Positions 8,096 through 13,692 of a stretch of DNA of 18,204 bases are shown piece by piece; within the stretch, counting starts at the first letter, position 1; each line of letters begins with the position of its first letter. A model generated the notes under the pieces. The model saw only the letters and a program-made list of their open reading frames with translations. It was not told the origin of the DNA and made no database searches. Made by a program: the position numbers and the translations under genes. The stretch lies in the NCBI GenBank assembly GCA_009780285.1, contig WRAL01000003.1, positions 1-18,204 on the forward strand, given 5' to 3'. This stretch comes from Treponema sp. GTDB lineage: Bacteria > Spirochaetota > Spirochaetia > Treponematales > Breznakiellaceae.

Positions 8096-9011
8096 TTCTT
8101 GCCCTAAGATGCGCCGGGTCAAGCGCCACGGCGCGCCGCCACTCGGCGCGCGCGCGCACTACGTCGCCTTGATGCGCGTAAAGCTCCCCAAGCTGGAACC
8201 GGGCCTCGGCGTTCTCGCCCGTTTCCTCGAGAATCCACATAACCTGCGCCGTCGCCCCTTCCGGATCGTCGAGCCTGCGAAGGACGTCGGCGAGAAAGAG
8301 CCGCGCGTCCAGCGTCGCCCGCGAATCCACCGAAACGCTGATCGCGCGCATCAGGTAGGCGCGCGCCGTTTCGAGCTCGCCGAGCGCCGCGTAGGATTCG
8401 GCTATGGACGAAAGCAACAGCGCCGAGGGCCTGGAAATCTCCAGCGCCTCGGCGAAGGCTATCACGCTGTTTTCGTAGTCCCCCAGCGCGGCGTAGGCCA
8501 GCCCCAGGAACTCCGGTATGTCCGAGGCCAGATGCCCCAAGGCCCTCGCCCTTTCCAGGTACTCCACCGCCAGGTCGGAAAATCCGTCCCCGCGATGAAA
8601 GTACGCCTTTCCCAGCACGTAAAAAAGCCGCCCGTCCGCGGCCGCCTCTTCCAGAAGCATGGCCTGACGCAGGGCGCGGATCGCGTCGTCGAAATGCGCG
8701 TCGGCCCGCTGGGCGCTGACCTGGGAAACTCCCATTTGATAGGAAGAAAACCCGCGCATGGTCAGCAGGAAATAGTCCAGCGGCCTTTCGGCGAGGCCCT
8801 CTCTTGCGAGCGCGCCGGCCTCGGCAAAGGCGCCGGCCTCCCAGAGCCGCAGAATCTCGGCGCGCTCGGCCCTCTGCGCCCCGGGCCTAAAGCTCCCGGC
8901 AAGCTGCGACAGGGCCGAAACGCTCCCCACGACGCCGGCCAGCGCCAGCACCGCGATCAGGAACCGCTTCCTGTGATTGCCATCGCGATAGGAAGGCCTG
9001 TTTCTCCTGAT
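8079..9011 (-). CDS. Membrane-anchored TPR-repeat protein at the head of the mre cluster
   Basis: The frame encodes 310 residues if it starts at ATC 9011-9009, or 290 from GTG 8951. The upstream start is favoured because AAGGAG (9023-9018) lies exactly 6 nt before it, and it adds a basic N-terminus (RRNRPSYRDGNHRKR) directly before the hydrophobic segment FLIAVLALAGVVGSVSAL, the pattern of a signal anchor. No ATG exists in frame. CTG 8960 is a further candidate. The rest is helical TPR repeats, about five or six, clearest from about residue 120 to the end (for example LGLAYAALGDYENSVIAFAEALEI and LGELYAHQGDVVRARAEWRRAVALDPAH). TPRs bind proteins; orientation suggests the repeats are periplasmic. 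No enzyme motif is visible. Context suggests a role near the elongasome, which is inference. The gene itself is certain; its start is not. Confidence 0.85.
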   Translation of the reverse strand: MRRNRPSYRDGNHRKRFLIAVLALAGVVGSVSALSQLAGSFRPGAQRAERAEILRLWEAGAFAEAGALAREGLAERPLDYFLLTMRGFSSYQMGVSQVSAQRADAHFDDAIRALRQAMLLEEAAADGRLFYVLGKAYFHRGDGFSDLAVEYLERARALGHLASDIPEFLGLAYAALGDYENSVIAFAEALEISRPSALLLSSIAESYAALGELETARAYLMRAISVSVDSRATLDARLFLADVLRRLDDPEGATAQVMWILEETGENAEARFQLGELYAHQGDVVRARAEWRRAVALDPAHLRARTRLAL

Positions 9012-9105
9012 ATGCGTCTCCTTAGCGAATCTCCGGCAGCAGCCGGCGCCCGGCTCTCCTAGGGAACCGCTGATTAAATAAGGAATTCAGCGCTTCCCCA
9101 TAGAT

Positions 9106-9134
9106 GTCTTACACTATTATCGGTAGAATGTCAA
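9106..9134 (-). promoter_or_regulatory. Probable sigma-70-type promoter for the TPR-mre cluster
   Basis: On the minus strand a consensus -35 TTGACA (9134-9129) is followed after 17 nt by TAAGAC (9111-9106), a weak -10 that keeps the first T, second A and fifth A of TATAAT. Transcription would start near 9099, giving a leader of roughly 90 nt before the TPR gene. It is the best-looking promoter in the divergent region for this strand, judged by eye only. Confidence 0.5.
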
Positions 9135-9279
9135 CTTTAGAAAAGCGGCGATTGGGCCGAGGGGACCACCGGCGCGGCCTTAAATTTGCGAGAAAGCCTC
9201 TTCGATCGCTGCCTATCTGCTTGGCTTTTGTTGTTTCCCGCTGGTGCATCCCAAATTAGATTCACGTGCGTTCAATAGC
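9135..9279. other. Divergent intergenic stretch with no gene recognised
   Basis: Between the minus-strand promoter and the plus-strand leader elements I find no ORF that looks coding and no tRNA-like fold. An imperfect GGCCG/CGGCC inverted repeat lies near 9157-9180. A plus-strand promoter for the riboswitch transcript must lie here or slightly downstream, but I found no -35/-10 pair good enough to name. Confidence 0.4.
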
Positions 9280-9305
9280 CGGGCGCTTGACGCCCGACCG
9301 TTTTT
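9280..9305 (+). terminator. Short GC hairpin with T-run upstream of the riboswitch
   Basis: CGGGCG (9280-9285) and CGCCCG (9291-9296) are perfect complements around a 5-nt loop CTTGA. After ACCG comes a run of five T's. The form is that of a small intrinsic terminator on the plus strand, yet no plus-strand gene precedes it. It could insulate the riboswitch from antisense transcription, end a short RNA, or be part of the leader. The structure is seen; the role is unknown. Confidence 0.4.
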
Positions 9306-9315
9306 CCGGCAAACT

Positions 9316-9464
9316 GCGCGTGCATATTTCAAAGGAAGTGGGGTGAAAATCCCCCGCTATCCCGTAACTGTGTGAGGGAAGATTCCGTCTTTGCGGCCAC
9401 TGCGCTCGCGGGAAGGCCGACGGAAGAAAGGCCCTCAAGCCAGGAAACTTTGGTATGCGCGCGC
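9316..9464 (+). promoter_or_regulatory. Cobalamin (B12) riboswitch aptamer upstream of the Ton operon
   Basis: The conserved core is recognisable: the AAGGAAG segment before GGGGTGAAAATCCCC (9340-9354), the CCCGTAACTGTG segment, and the B12 box AGCCAGGAAACT (9438-9449). Helices close as expected. P1 pairs 9316-9326 with 9454-9464 over 11 bp with one U-G. TGAGGG (9373-9378) pairs with CCCTCA (9432-9437). TTCCGTC (9383-9389) pairs with GACGGAA (9419-9425), extended by GGCC/GGCC inside. Cobalamin riboswitches normally lower expression when B12 is plentiful. Downstream, CUUUGG (9448-9453), next to the B12 box, can pair with CCAAGG (9491-9496), which holds part of the Shine-Dalgarno, suggesting control of translation initiation. 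The aptamer call is firm; the switching mechanism is inference. Confidence 0.92.
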
Positions 9465-9503
9465 CATTTTTGCGGCCTCGTGGATTGGGCCCAAGGAGAA
9501 AAC

Positions 9504-9563
9504 ATGTCTCGTTCTCTTTTTTTGACGGCGTCTTTCGGCGTTTTGTTTCAGCGTCGTTTTTAA
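9504..9563 (+). CDS. 19-codon leader ORF between the B12 riboswitch and exbB
   Basis: ATG 9504 is preceded by AAGGAG (9493-9498), the only strong ribosome binding site after the riboswitch. It encodes MSRSLFLTASFGVLFQRRF and stops at TAA 9561-9563, two bases before the candidate GTG of exbB. It could be a leader peptide coupling translation to exbB, the start of ExbB reached by a -1 frameshift at 9518-9524, or the result of a single-base error in the seven-T run. The peptide has a basic start and hydrophobic centre but no recognisable family. Translation here is likely; which of the three applies cannot be settled from sequence. Confidence 0.5.
   Translation: MSRSLFLTASFGVLFQRRF
9518..9524 (+). 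other. Slippery heptamer U_UUU_UUG in the exbB leader ORF
   Basis: In the frame of ATG 9504 the codons CTT TTT TTG place T TTT TTG in the X XXY YYZ register needed for -1 slippage. A -1 shift continues with GAC at 9524, which is the exbB frame and is open through to the exbB stop. The product would begin MSRSLFFDGVFRRF and run into VEDNIGNFTLLELF. The site and frames are seen directly; use of the site is not shown. Confidence 0.4.
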
Positions 9564-9565
9564 GC

Positions 9566-10213
9566 GTGGAGGACAACATCGGAAATTTCACGCTCCTGGA
9601 GCTTTTTCACCTGGGCGGGCCGGTCATGTGGCCTCTCGCGTTTTTCTCGGTGGCGACTTTCGCGATCGCCATCGAGCGCGCCTTTGTTTTTTTCTACAGC
9701 GATTTAAGGGTCGAGCGCGAAAGGAAAGAAGTCTCGCGCCTGATCGCGCGGGGCGACTGGGACGGCGCCGTCGGCCTTCTTTCCCCTGGCGCAAAGCGAC
9801 GAGCGGGAGCCGGCGCGCTGCTTGCCTTTGTCAGCCGCGCGAGAGCCGGAGCCGCCGGCATTGAGGCGGCGGGAAAGGCCGCCGAAGCCGAAGCCGGCCG
9901 GCGAGCGAACGCCCTGGAAAACGGGCTTGGTCTTTTGACGGCCCTGGGATCGATGGCGCCGCTTACCGGCTTTCTTGGCACGGTGACCGGAATGATAGGC
10001 GCCTTTGGCGCGATCGCCGAAGCCGCCGACGCAAGCGCGCAAACCATCGCCGCCGGCATTTACGAGGCGCTGGTAACGACCGTCGTGGGGCTGGCGATAG
10101 CGATAATAGCGATGGCCGCCCACGCGCTTTTTTCCCACGCAATCGAAAGGTACGCCTTCGATGTTGAAAGCGCCTGCGCGCGACTGGCCGCGCAAATCGA
10201 GGAAAGCGCATGA
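9566..10213 (+). CDS. exbB: ExbB/TolQ-type proton channel protein of the Ton motor
   Basis: Inner-membrane protein (215 residues from GTG 9566) with the three-helix ExbB/TolQ/MotA layout. Helix 1 is GPVMWPLAFFSVATFAIAIERAF. A cytoplasmic region follows, then helix 2 (LGSMAPLTGFLGTVTGMIGAF) and helix 3 (IYEALVTTVVGLAIAIIAMAAHALFS). Motifs MAPLTGFLGTVTGMI and GIYEALVTTVVGL are diagnostic. With ExbD it uses the proton gradient to energise TonB. The start is uncertain: GTG 9566 has no good upstream Shine-Dalgarno and lies just after the leader ORF stop. GGAGG (9568-9572) lies 5 nt before an in-frame ATC at 9578. A longer form by frameshift from ATG 9504 is possible. The stop overlaps the first exbD in ATGA. 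Confidence 0.93.
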   Translation: MEDNIGNFTLLELFHLGGPVMWPLAFFSVATFAIAIERAFVFFYSDLRVERERKEVSRLIARGDWDGAVGLLSPGAKRRAGAGALLAFVSRARAGAAGIEAAGKAAEAEAGRRANALENGLGLLTALGSMAPLTGFLGTVTGMIGAFGAIAEAADASAQTIAAGIYEALVTTVVGLAIAIIAMAAHALFSHAIERYAFDVESACARLAAQIEESA

Positions 10214-10608
10214 GGGCGCGAAGGAGAAGTCGCTTTGCCGAGTTTGTCGTGGCGAGCGACCTTGCCTTCCTGCTTGTGATGTATTTTTTGATCGTCGGCA
10301 TCGGCTCCGGCGGCATGGCGGCAATCGAGGCGAACCTGGCCGGAGCGTCGAGCGAAAGCGCCGTTGGCGAGATACTGCGCTTTGAGATGGACGGCGAGGG
10401 AAAAATATTTTTCGATTCGCTGCAAGTCGAGGCGGCCGAAGCGCGCGCCCTTATTTTAGCGGCGCAAGGTTCCGGCGCGACGACGGCCGTAACGCTGGCC
10501 GTCGATCCCCTGGCGAGATGGCAGGACGTCGTTTCCTTCGTCGATCTTGCAAGGGAACAAAATGTCGAGACTTTTTCTTTCGCCCTGCGCCAGGGAGCAT
10601 CGCAATGA
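10210..10608 (+). CDS. exbD: ExbD/TolR-type protein, first of two
   Basis: Bitopic protein of 132 residues. It has a basic cytoplasmic tip (MRARRRSRF), one membrane helix at about residues 13-36 with the expected acidic residue D17 (ASDLAFLLVMYFLIVG), and a periplasmic domain. D17 corresponds to the membrane Asp that carries protons in ExbD (Asp25 in E. coli). The periplasmic part has the usual pattern of a short beta region (GKIFFDSLQVEAAEARALI) and a final segment VDPLARWQDVVSFVDLAREQNVETFSFAL. It overlaps exbB and the next exbD by 4 nt on each side, so subunit translation is coupled. Homology is clear from topology and context even though residue identity appears low. Confidence 0.87.
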   Translation: MRARRRSRFAEFVVASDLAFLLVMYFLIVGIGSGGMAAIEANLAGASSESAVGEILRFEMDGEGKIFFDSLQVEAAEARALILAAQGSGATTAVTLAVDPLARWQDVVSFVDLAREQNVETFSFALRQGASQ

Positions 10609-11030
10609 CAAGAAAAAGATTTTTGCGCGCCGGCCTTCGAGCGCCGCCGGCCGCCGCGCTTTCCGACGTGGCTTTTTTGCTTTTAATTTTTGTAATGGTT
10701 TTATCGCTTATGAGCCAAATGGCGCGGGCAGAGCAAAGCGCCGGCGTGATCCCGGCCGAGGCGCGACAGGCATCCGAAGCCCTGGAAACCGGCCTGGAAA
10801 TTTGGATTGACGCGCAGGGGGAAATCTTTGTTGACGGCCGGCCTTCGAGCATAGCGGAAGCGCGGGACGCGATCACGGCGCTTAGCCAGGAAAGGCCCGG
10901 CACGACGGCGATGATCGTCGCGGACCGGGACGCGCGTTTTGGCGCGGTTAGCGCCGTAATTGAAATGCTGCAATCAATCGAGCATCGGAACGTAAGCCTT
11001 GCGGTGCGGGGCCTGGGACCTTCGTCGTGA
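10605..11030 (+). CDS. exbD: ExbD/TolR-type protein, second of two
   Basis: Bitopic protein of 141 residues, start ATG 10605 (MTRKRFLRAGLR), with GGGAG upstream and an ATGA overlap with the first exbD. The frame is open further upstream but only within the previous gene. The membrane helix at about residues 18-38 contains D21 (ALSDVAFLLLIFVMVLSLM), the likely proton-carrying Asp. The periplasmic domain follows the ExbD plan more closely than its neighbour: GLEIWIDAQGEIFVDGRPSSIAEARDAI, then TTAMIVADRDARFGAVSAVIEMLQS and NVSLAV. Both copies keep the key Asp, so a mixed ExbD dimer in the ExbB pore is possible. The end overlaps tonB in GTGA. Confidence 0.92.
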   Translation: MTRKRFLRAGLRAPPAAALSDVAFLLLIFVMVLSLMSQMARAEQSAGVIPAEARQASEALETGLEIWIDAQGEIFVDGRPSSIAEARDAITALSQERPGTTAMIVADRDARFGAVSAVIEMLQSIEHRNVSLAVRGLGPSS

Positions 11031-11719
11031 TTAGGCTTGCGATTTTTGTCGCGGTGACCGCCGCCCATGTAGCGATTGTGTTGCTTTCAGGCGCCGGAAC
11101 GCAGGCCGAGGAACAGGCTGCCGAGCAAGCTGGAACGCCGGCCGGAATTCCGGCCGGCCCAATTCGCCTGGCCATTTTCTCCGAACAGGCCGCTCCTTCC
11201 GCCCAGCCCAGCCAGCCGGCGCAGCCAGCCGCGCAAAGAGCGCAGCCTGTCGCGCAACCTGCTGCCCAGGCAAGCGAACAAGTCGCGCAGATCGCGGAAC
11301 CTAGCGCGCAGGGCGCTTCTTTGCACGAGGAAGACGGCGCGTCGGGCGAGCAGGCTGCGCAGCCCGGATCGCCTGAAGGCGAGCAAGGCGCGCTTGCCGG
11401 CGGCTTTGGCAATGGCTTTTATCCCCAGGAAATGCTTTCAAGCCCGCCGCGCTTCGACGAGCGCGCCATCGCCGGGGCCCTTATCTTTCCGCGCGCGGCC
11501 CTGCGAGCCGGAATTGAAGGCCGAGTCGTTCTGGAGCTTTTCGTCGACGCCGATGGCGCGGTGGCCTTCGCCCTGATTGCGCGGGAAGAGCCGCAAGGGC
11601 GCGGCTTTGGAGACGCGGCGCTTAAAGCCTTTGAAGGCAGGCGCGGGATTCCGGCCACCGTTGACGGGCGCGCGGCCCCGGCGCGCTTTCGCTATCCGGT
11701 GGTTTTTAAAATTATGTAA
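11027..11719 (+). CDS. tonB: TonB energy-transducing protein
   Basis: Protein of 230 residues from GTG 11027, overlapping the previous stop by 4 nt. The N-terminal signal anchor MIRLAIFVAVTAAHVAIVLL carries H14, in the position of the functional His of TonB (His20 in E. coli). Residues about 26-125 form a long Ala/Gln/Pro/Glu-rich linker with repeats such as AQP and QPA; it lacks the Glu-Pro/Lys-Pro runs of enterobacterial TonB. The C-terminal TonB domain spans about 145-230 (FPRAALRAGIEGRVVLELFVDADG, then RFRYPVVFKIM). The protein would span the periplasm and contact the TonB box of outer-membrane receptors, none of which is encoded here. The riboswitch upstream suggests that corrinoid uptake is a main client. 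Confidence 0.92.
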   Translation: MIRLAIFVAVTAAHVAIVLLSGAGTQAEEQAAEQAGTPAGIPAGPIRLAIFSEQAAPSAQPSQPAQPAAQRAQPVAQPAAQASEQVAQIAEPSAQGASLHEEDGASGEQAAQPGSPEGEQGALAGGFGNGFYPQEMLSSPPRFDERAIAGALIFPRAALRAGIEGRVVLELFVDADGAVAFALIAREEPQGRGFGDAALKAFEGRRGIPATVDGRAAPARFRYPVVFKIM

Positions 11720-11757
11720 GCTCGATTTACGGCAGGAGGCGGAACGCTCAAACGCCG

Positions 11758-11786
11758 TTGACAAAACCGGCGCGTCCTACTACGCT
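11758..11786 (+). promoter_or_regulatory. Probable promoter for the permease/ATPase pair
   Basis: A consensus -35 TTGACA (11758-11763) is followed after 17 nt by TACGCT (11781-11786), which keeps the TAnnnT positions of the -10. It lies in the 105-nt gap after tonB, with transcription expected near 11793 and a leader of about 30 nt. No terminator is visible after tonB, so read-through from the Ton operon also remains possible. Confidence 0.45.
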
Positions 11787-11824
11787 GGGCAAATGACGCG
11801 CGCATTGGCGAAAGGGCCGACAAA

Positions 11825-12892
11825 ATGATCCTAGCGCTTTTTTGGATAAAGATCGCCCTAAATAGAACCTGGGCGGCAATTAAGTCCTCCTTCGCGCTTG
11901 TCATCGCGTCGGCGGTAATTGTCGGCGCGTTCGTTTTCGCCTTTGCCGGCGGTTATATTTCAATCGATGCCGGGCTTTTAATCACGCTCGCGCCAATTCT
12001 AATGCTTGTATCCCTGCTTGACTCGTTCAGAAAACGCGACGCGCTTCCGGCGCTCCTCCTTTATTCAAAAAGCAAATTGGCCAATTCGCGCATTCAGGCC
12101 CGGTTTTTTCTTAAAGAAGCCTTGTTGAGCAATGCGTTTTTGATTATCGTCGTTGTCATCAATTTTTTTACCGCAAAAAAATACCCTTGGCTTGCTCTTT
12201 TGGCAAGCTTTTTTTCGCTCAGCCTTTCTTTTTTGATCATGCAGGCGCGAAACAGGCGTTCGCGCAGGCCGGCAAAAAGCGCCGTAAAAAAATCGCTGTT
12301 AAGCGCGCAAGCGAAGGGCTTTTTTCACGATTATTGCGCCGGCGATGTTTTGGTAAGGGCGATATTTTGCGCCGCGATCTTTTTTACGGCCTTTTTGATT
12401 CTGGCTCTGGATCCGGAAATTACCCTTTTTGATCCAGGCTCCGGCAGGTTTCAGGCGATTTTCTTTATCGCGGCGCTTGTGGCATTTTTCTTCGGCTTTT
12501 TAGGCCTTGCCGATTTCCCCCATTCAATAAACTGGAAATTTCATGCAATTCTTGGAGAAAATAGTTTTACGTTCCATGTAAAAAGAACCGCCCGCCTCTC
12601 CGGCCTGTTTTTCGGCTGGCTATTGGCCGTCTTTATTTTTATCGGGCTTTTTATGAACATCGCGCTTATGCTAAAATATTTGTATTGCATAATAGCGCTG
12701 TACTTTACCATATTTGGCCTTTCGTTCGCGCGCATTAATCCCTTAATGAAAACGGCGCTGTTGTTTGGAACGCTTGCGCTTGTCTTTTGGGCCGGCTCAT
12801 TGCCGTTCTGGCTCTTGCCAGCGCCGGCGATTGCGGCCTTGCTCGCGCTGCGAAGGGCAAAACACGAATACAAGGATTGGTACCAACTATGA
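11825..12892 (+). CDS. Multi-pass membrane protein, ABC transporter permease subunit of unknown substrate
   Basis: Hydrophobic protein of 355 residues with roughly nine to ten membrane segments, paired with the ATPase that follows in an ATGA overlap. That overlap, a coupled gene order and the membrane topology make it the permease of an exporter-like or ABC-2-like transporter. I do not recognise a specific family. It is not of the FecCD/BtuC type expected for B12 import. A basic loop (NRRSRRPAKSAVKKS) at about residues 140-156 separates the first four helices from the rest. The DNA is richer in A and T (many AAA, TTT and ATT codons) than the flanking genes. The start ATG 11825 has GAAAGG 9 nt upstream. 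Confidence 0.8.
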   Translation: MILALFWIKIALNRTWAAIKSSFALVIASAVIVGAFVFAFAGGYISIDAGLLITLAPILMLVSLLDSFRKRDALPALLLYSKSKLANSRIQARFFLKEALLSNAFLIIVVVINFFTAKKYPWLALLASFFSLSLSFLIMQARNRRSRRPAKSAVKKSLLSAQAKGFFHDYCAGDVLVRAIFCAAIFFTAFLILALDPEITLFDPGSGRFQAIFFIAALVAFFFGFLGLADFPHSINWKFHAILGENSFTFHVKRTARLSGLFFGWLLAVFIFIGLFMNIALMLKYLYCIIALYFTIFGLSFARINPLMKTALLFGTLALVFWAGSLPFWLLPAPAIAALLALRRAKHEYKDWYQL

Positions 12893-13617
12893 TACGCTGT
12901 GAAAACCTTTCAAAACTTTTTAGGGATGACTGCGGGATAAAAAACATTTCGATGGATTTTTCCCCAGGGATCATTTACGGAATTATCGGACACAACGGCG
13001 CCGGAAAAACGACTCTGTTTAATTGCATTCAAGGACTTGCCGCTGCGACAACCGGATCCGTCTCGCATTTTGGCCTAAGAACAAGCGACGATAAAAATTT
13101 TGCCGAACGCCGCAGAAAAATTGCCTTTCTTCCGGCGGAGGATTATCTCTATCCAAAATTGACCTGCATGGAAAACATAGAGCTGGCGACGATCCTTAAA
13201 ACCGGCCGAAACAAAATAACGGACGAGACAAAGGATTTGATACAATACCTCGATGTGGAACCTTATCTGCATAAACAATTCAGGGACTGCTCCAGCGGCA
13301 TGAAGAAAAAGGCGCAGATCGTTGTCAGCTTGATAGGCGACATCGACACGATTATTTGGGACGAGCCGAATAATGGCCTCGACGTTATTTCCAATATCAA
13401 AATAAAAAAACTTTTGCTTCATTATAAAAGCAAAAATGCCATAATACTTTTTTCAAGCCATGTAATCGAGTTTCTGGAAAATTTCGCCGACCGCTGCGTT
13501 CTTTTGCGAGATGGCGAAATCGTCGAGGACAAGGCCGCGCGGGACATTGATTCTTTGGAGAGCTTGTTTCTGGGACATTTGCCGCGCGGGGAGGCCGCCG
13601 ACTGGCCGGCGCGTTAG
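12889..13617 (+). CDS. ABC transporter ATP-binding protein partnered with the preceding permease
   Basis: Stand-alone nucleotide-binding domain of 242 residues. Walker A is G34-HNGAGKTT, the signature is the divergent CSSGMKKK (S135-K140 region) in place of LSGGQ, Walker B ends in IIWD158-E159, and the switch His is H191 (SSHVIEF). The catalytic Glu and Lys are present, so it should hydrolyse ATP. The S-x-GM-K form is common among ATPases of ABC-2-type exporters. The start is ATG 12889, inside the end of the permease gene. The frame extends upstream but that part is permease sequence in another frame. Substrate and direction of transport are not known; export is the more likely direction. Confidence 0.9.
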   Translation: MIRCENLSKLFRDDCGIKNISMDFSPGIIYGIIGHNGAGKTTLFNCIQGLAAATTGSVSHFGLRTSDDKNFAERRRKIAFLPAEDYLYPKLTCMENIELATILKTGRNKITDETKDLIQYLDVEPYLHKQFRDCSSGMKKKAQIVVSLIGDIDTIIWDEPNNGLDVISNIKIKKLLLHYKSKNAIILFSSHVIEFLENFADRCVLLRDGEIVEDKAARDIDSLESLFLGHLPRGEAADWPAR

Positions 13618-13650
13618 GCCGCGCGTCAAACTGACCCCGAAGCGCCGGCC
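13604..13650. repeat. Inverted repeat at the convergent ABC ATPase / chemoreceptor junction
   Basis: GGCCGGCGC (13604-13612) and GCGCCGGCC (13642-13650) are perfect 9-bp complements separated by 29 nt; the left arm overlaps the last codons of the ABC ATPase. No T-run follows on either strand, so it is not a standard intrinsic terminator, but it is the only structure found between the two convergent genes. Confidence 0.4.
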
Positions 13651-13692
13651 GTGCCTATTTCCGCGCAGCCAGTGCTTCAGGAAATTACGCTT

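Noticed and set aside
9372..9503. Upstream ATG inside the riboswitch as start of the leader ORF
   Set aside because: The region is the structured aptamer including the B12 box; the Shine-Dalgarno lies before ATG 9504 instead.
11577..11828. Small plus-strand ORF across the tonB end and the following gap
   Set aside because: It is mostly out-of-frame tonB sequence, with no ribosome binding site of its own and basic shadow-like composition.
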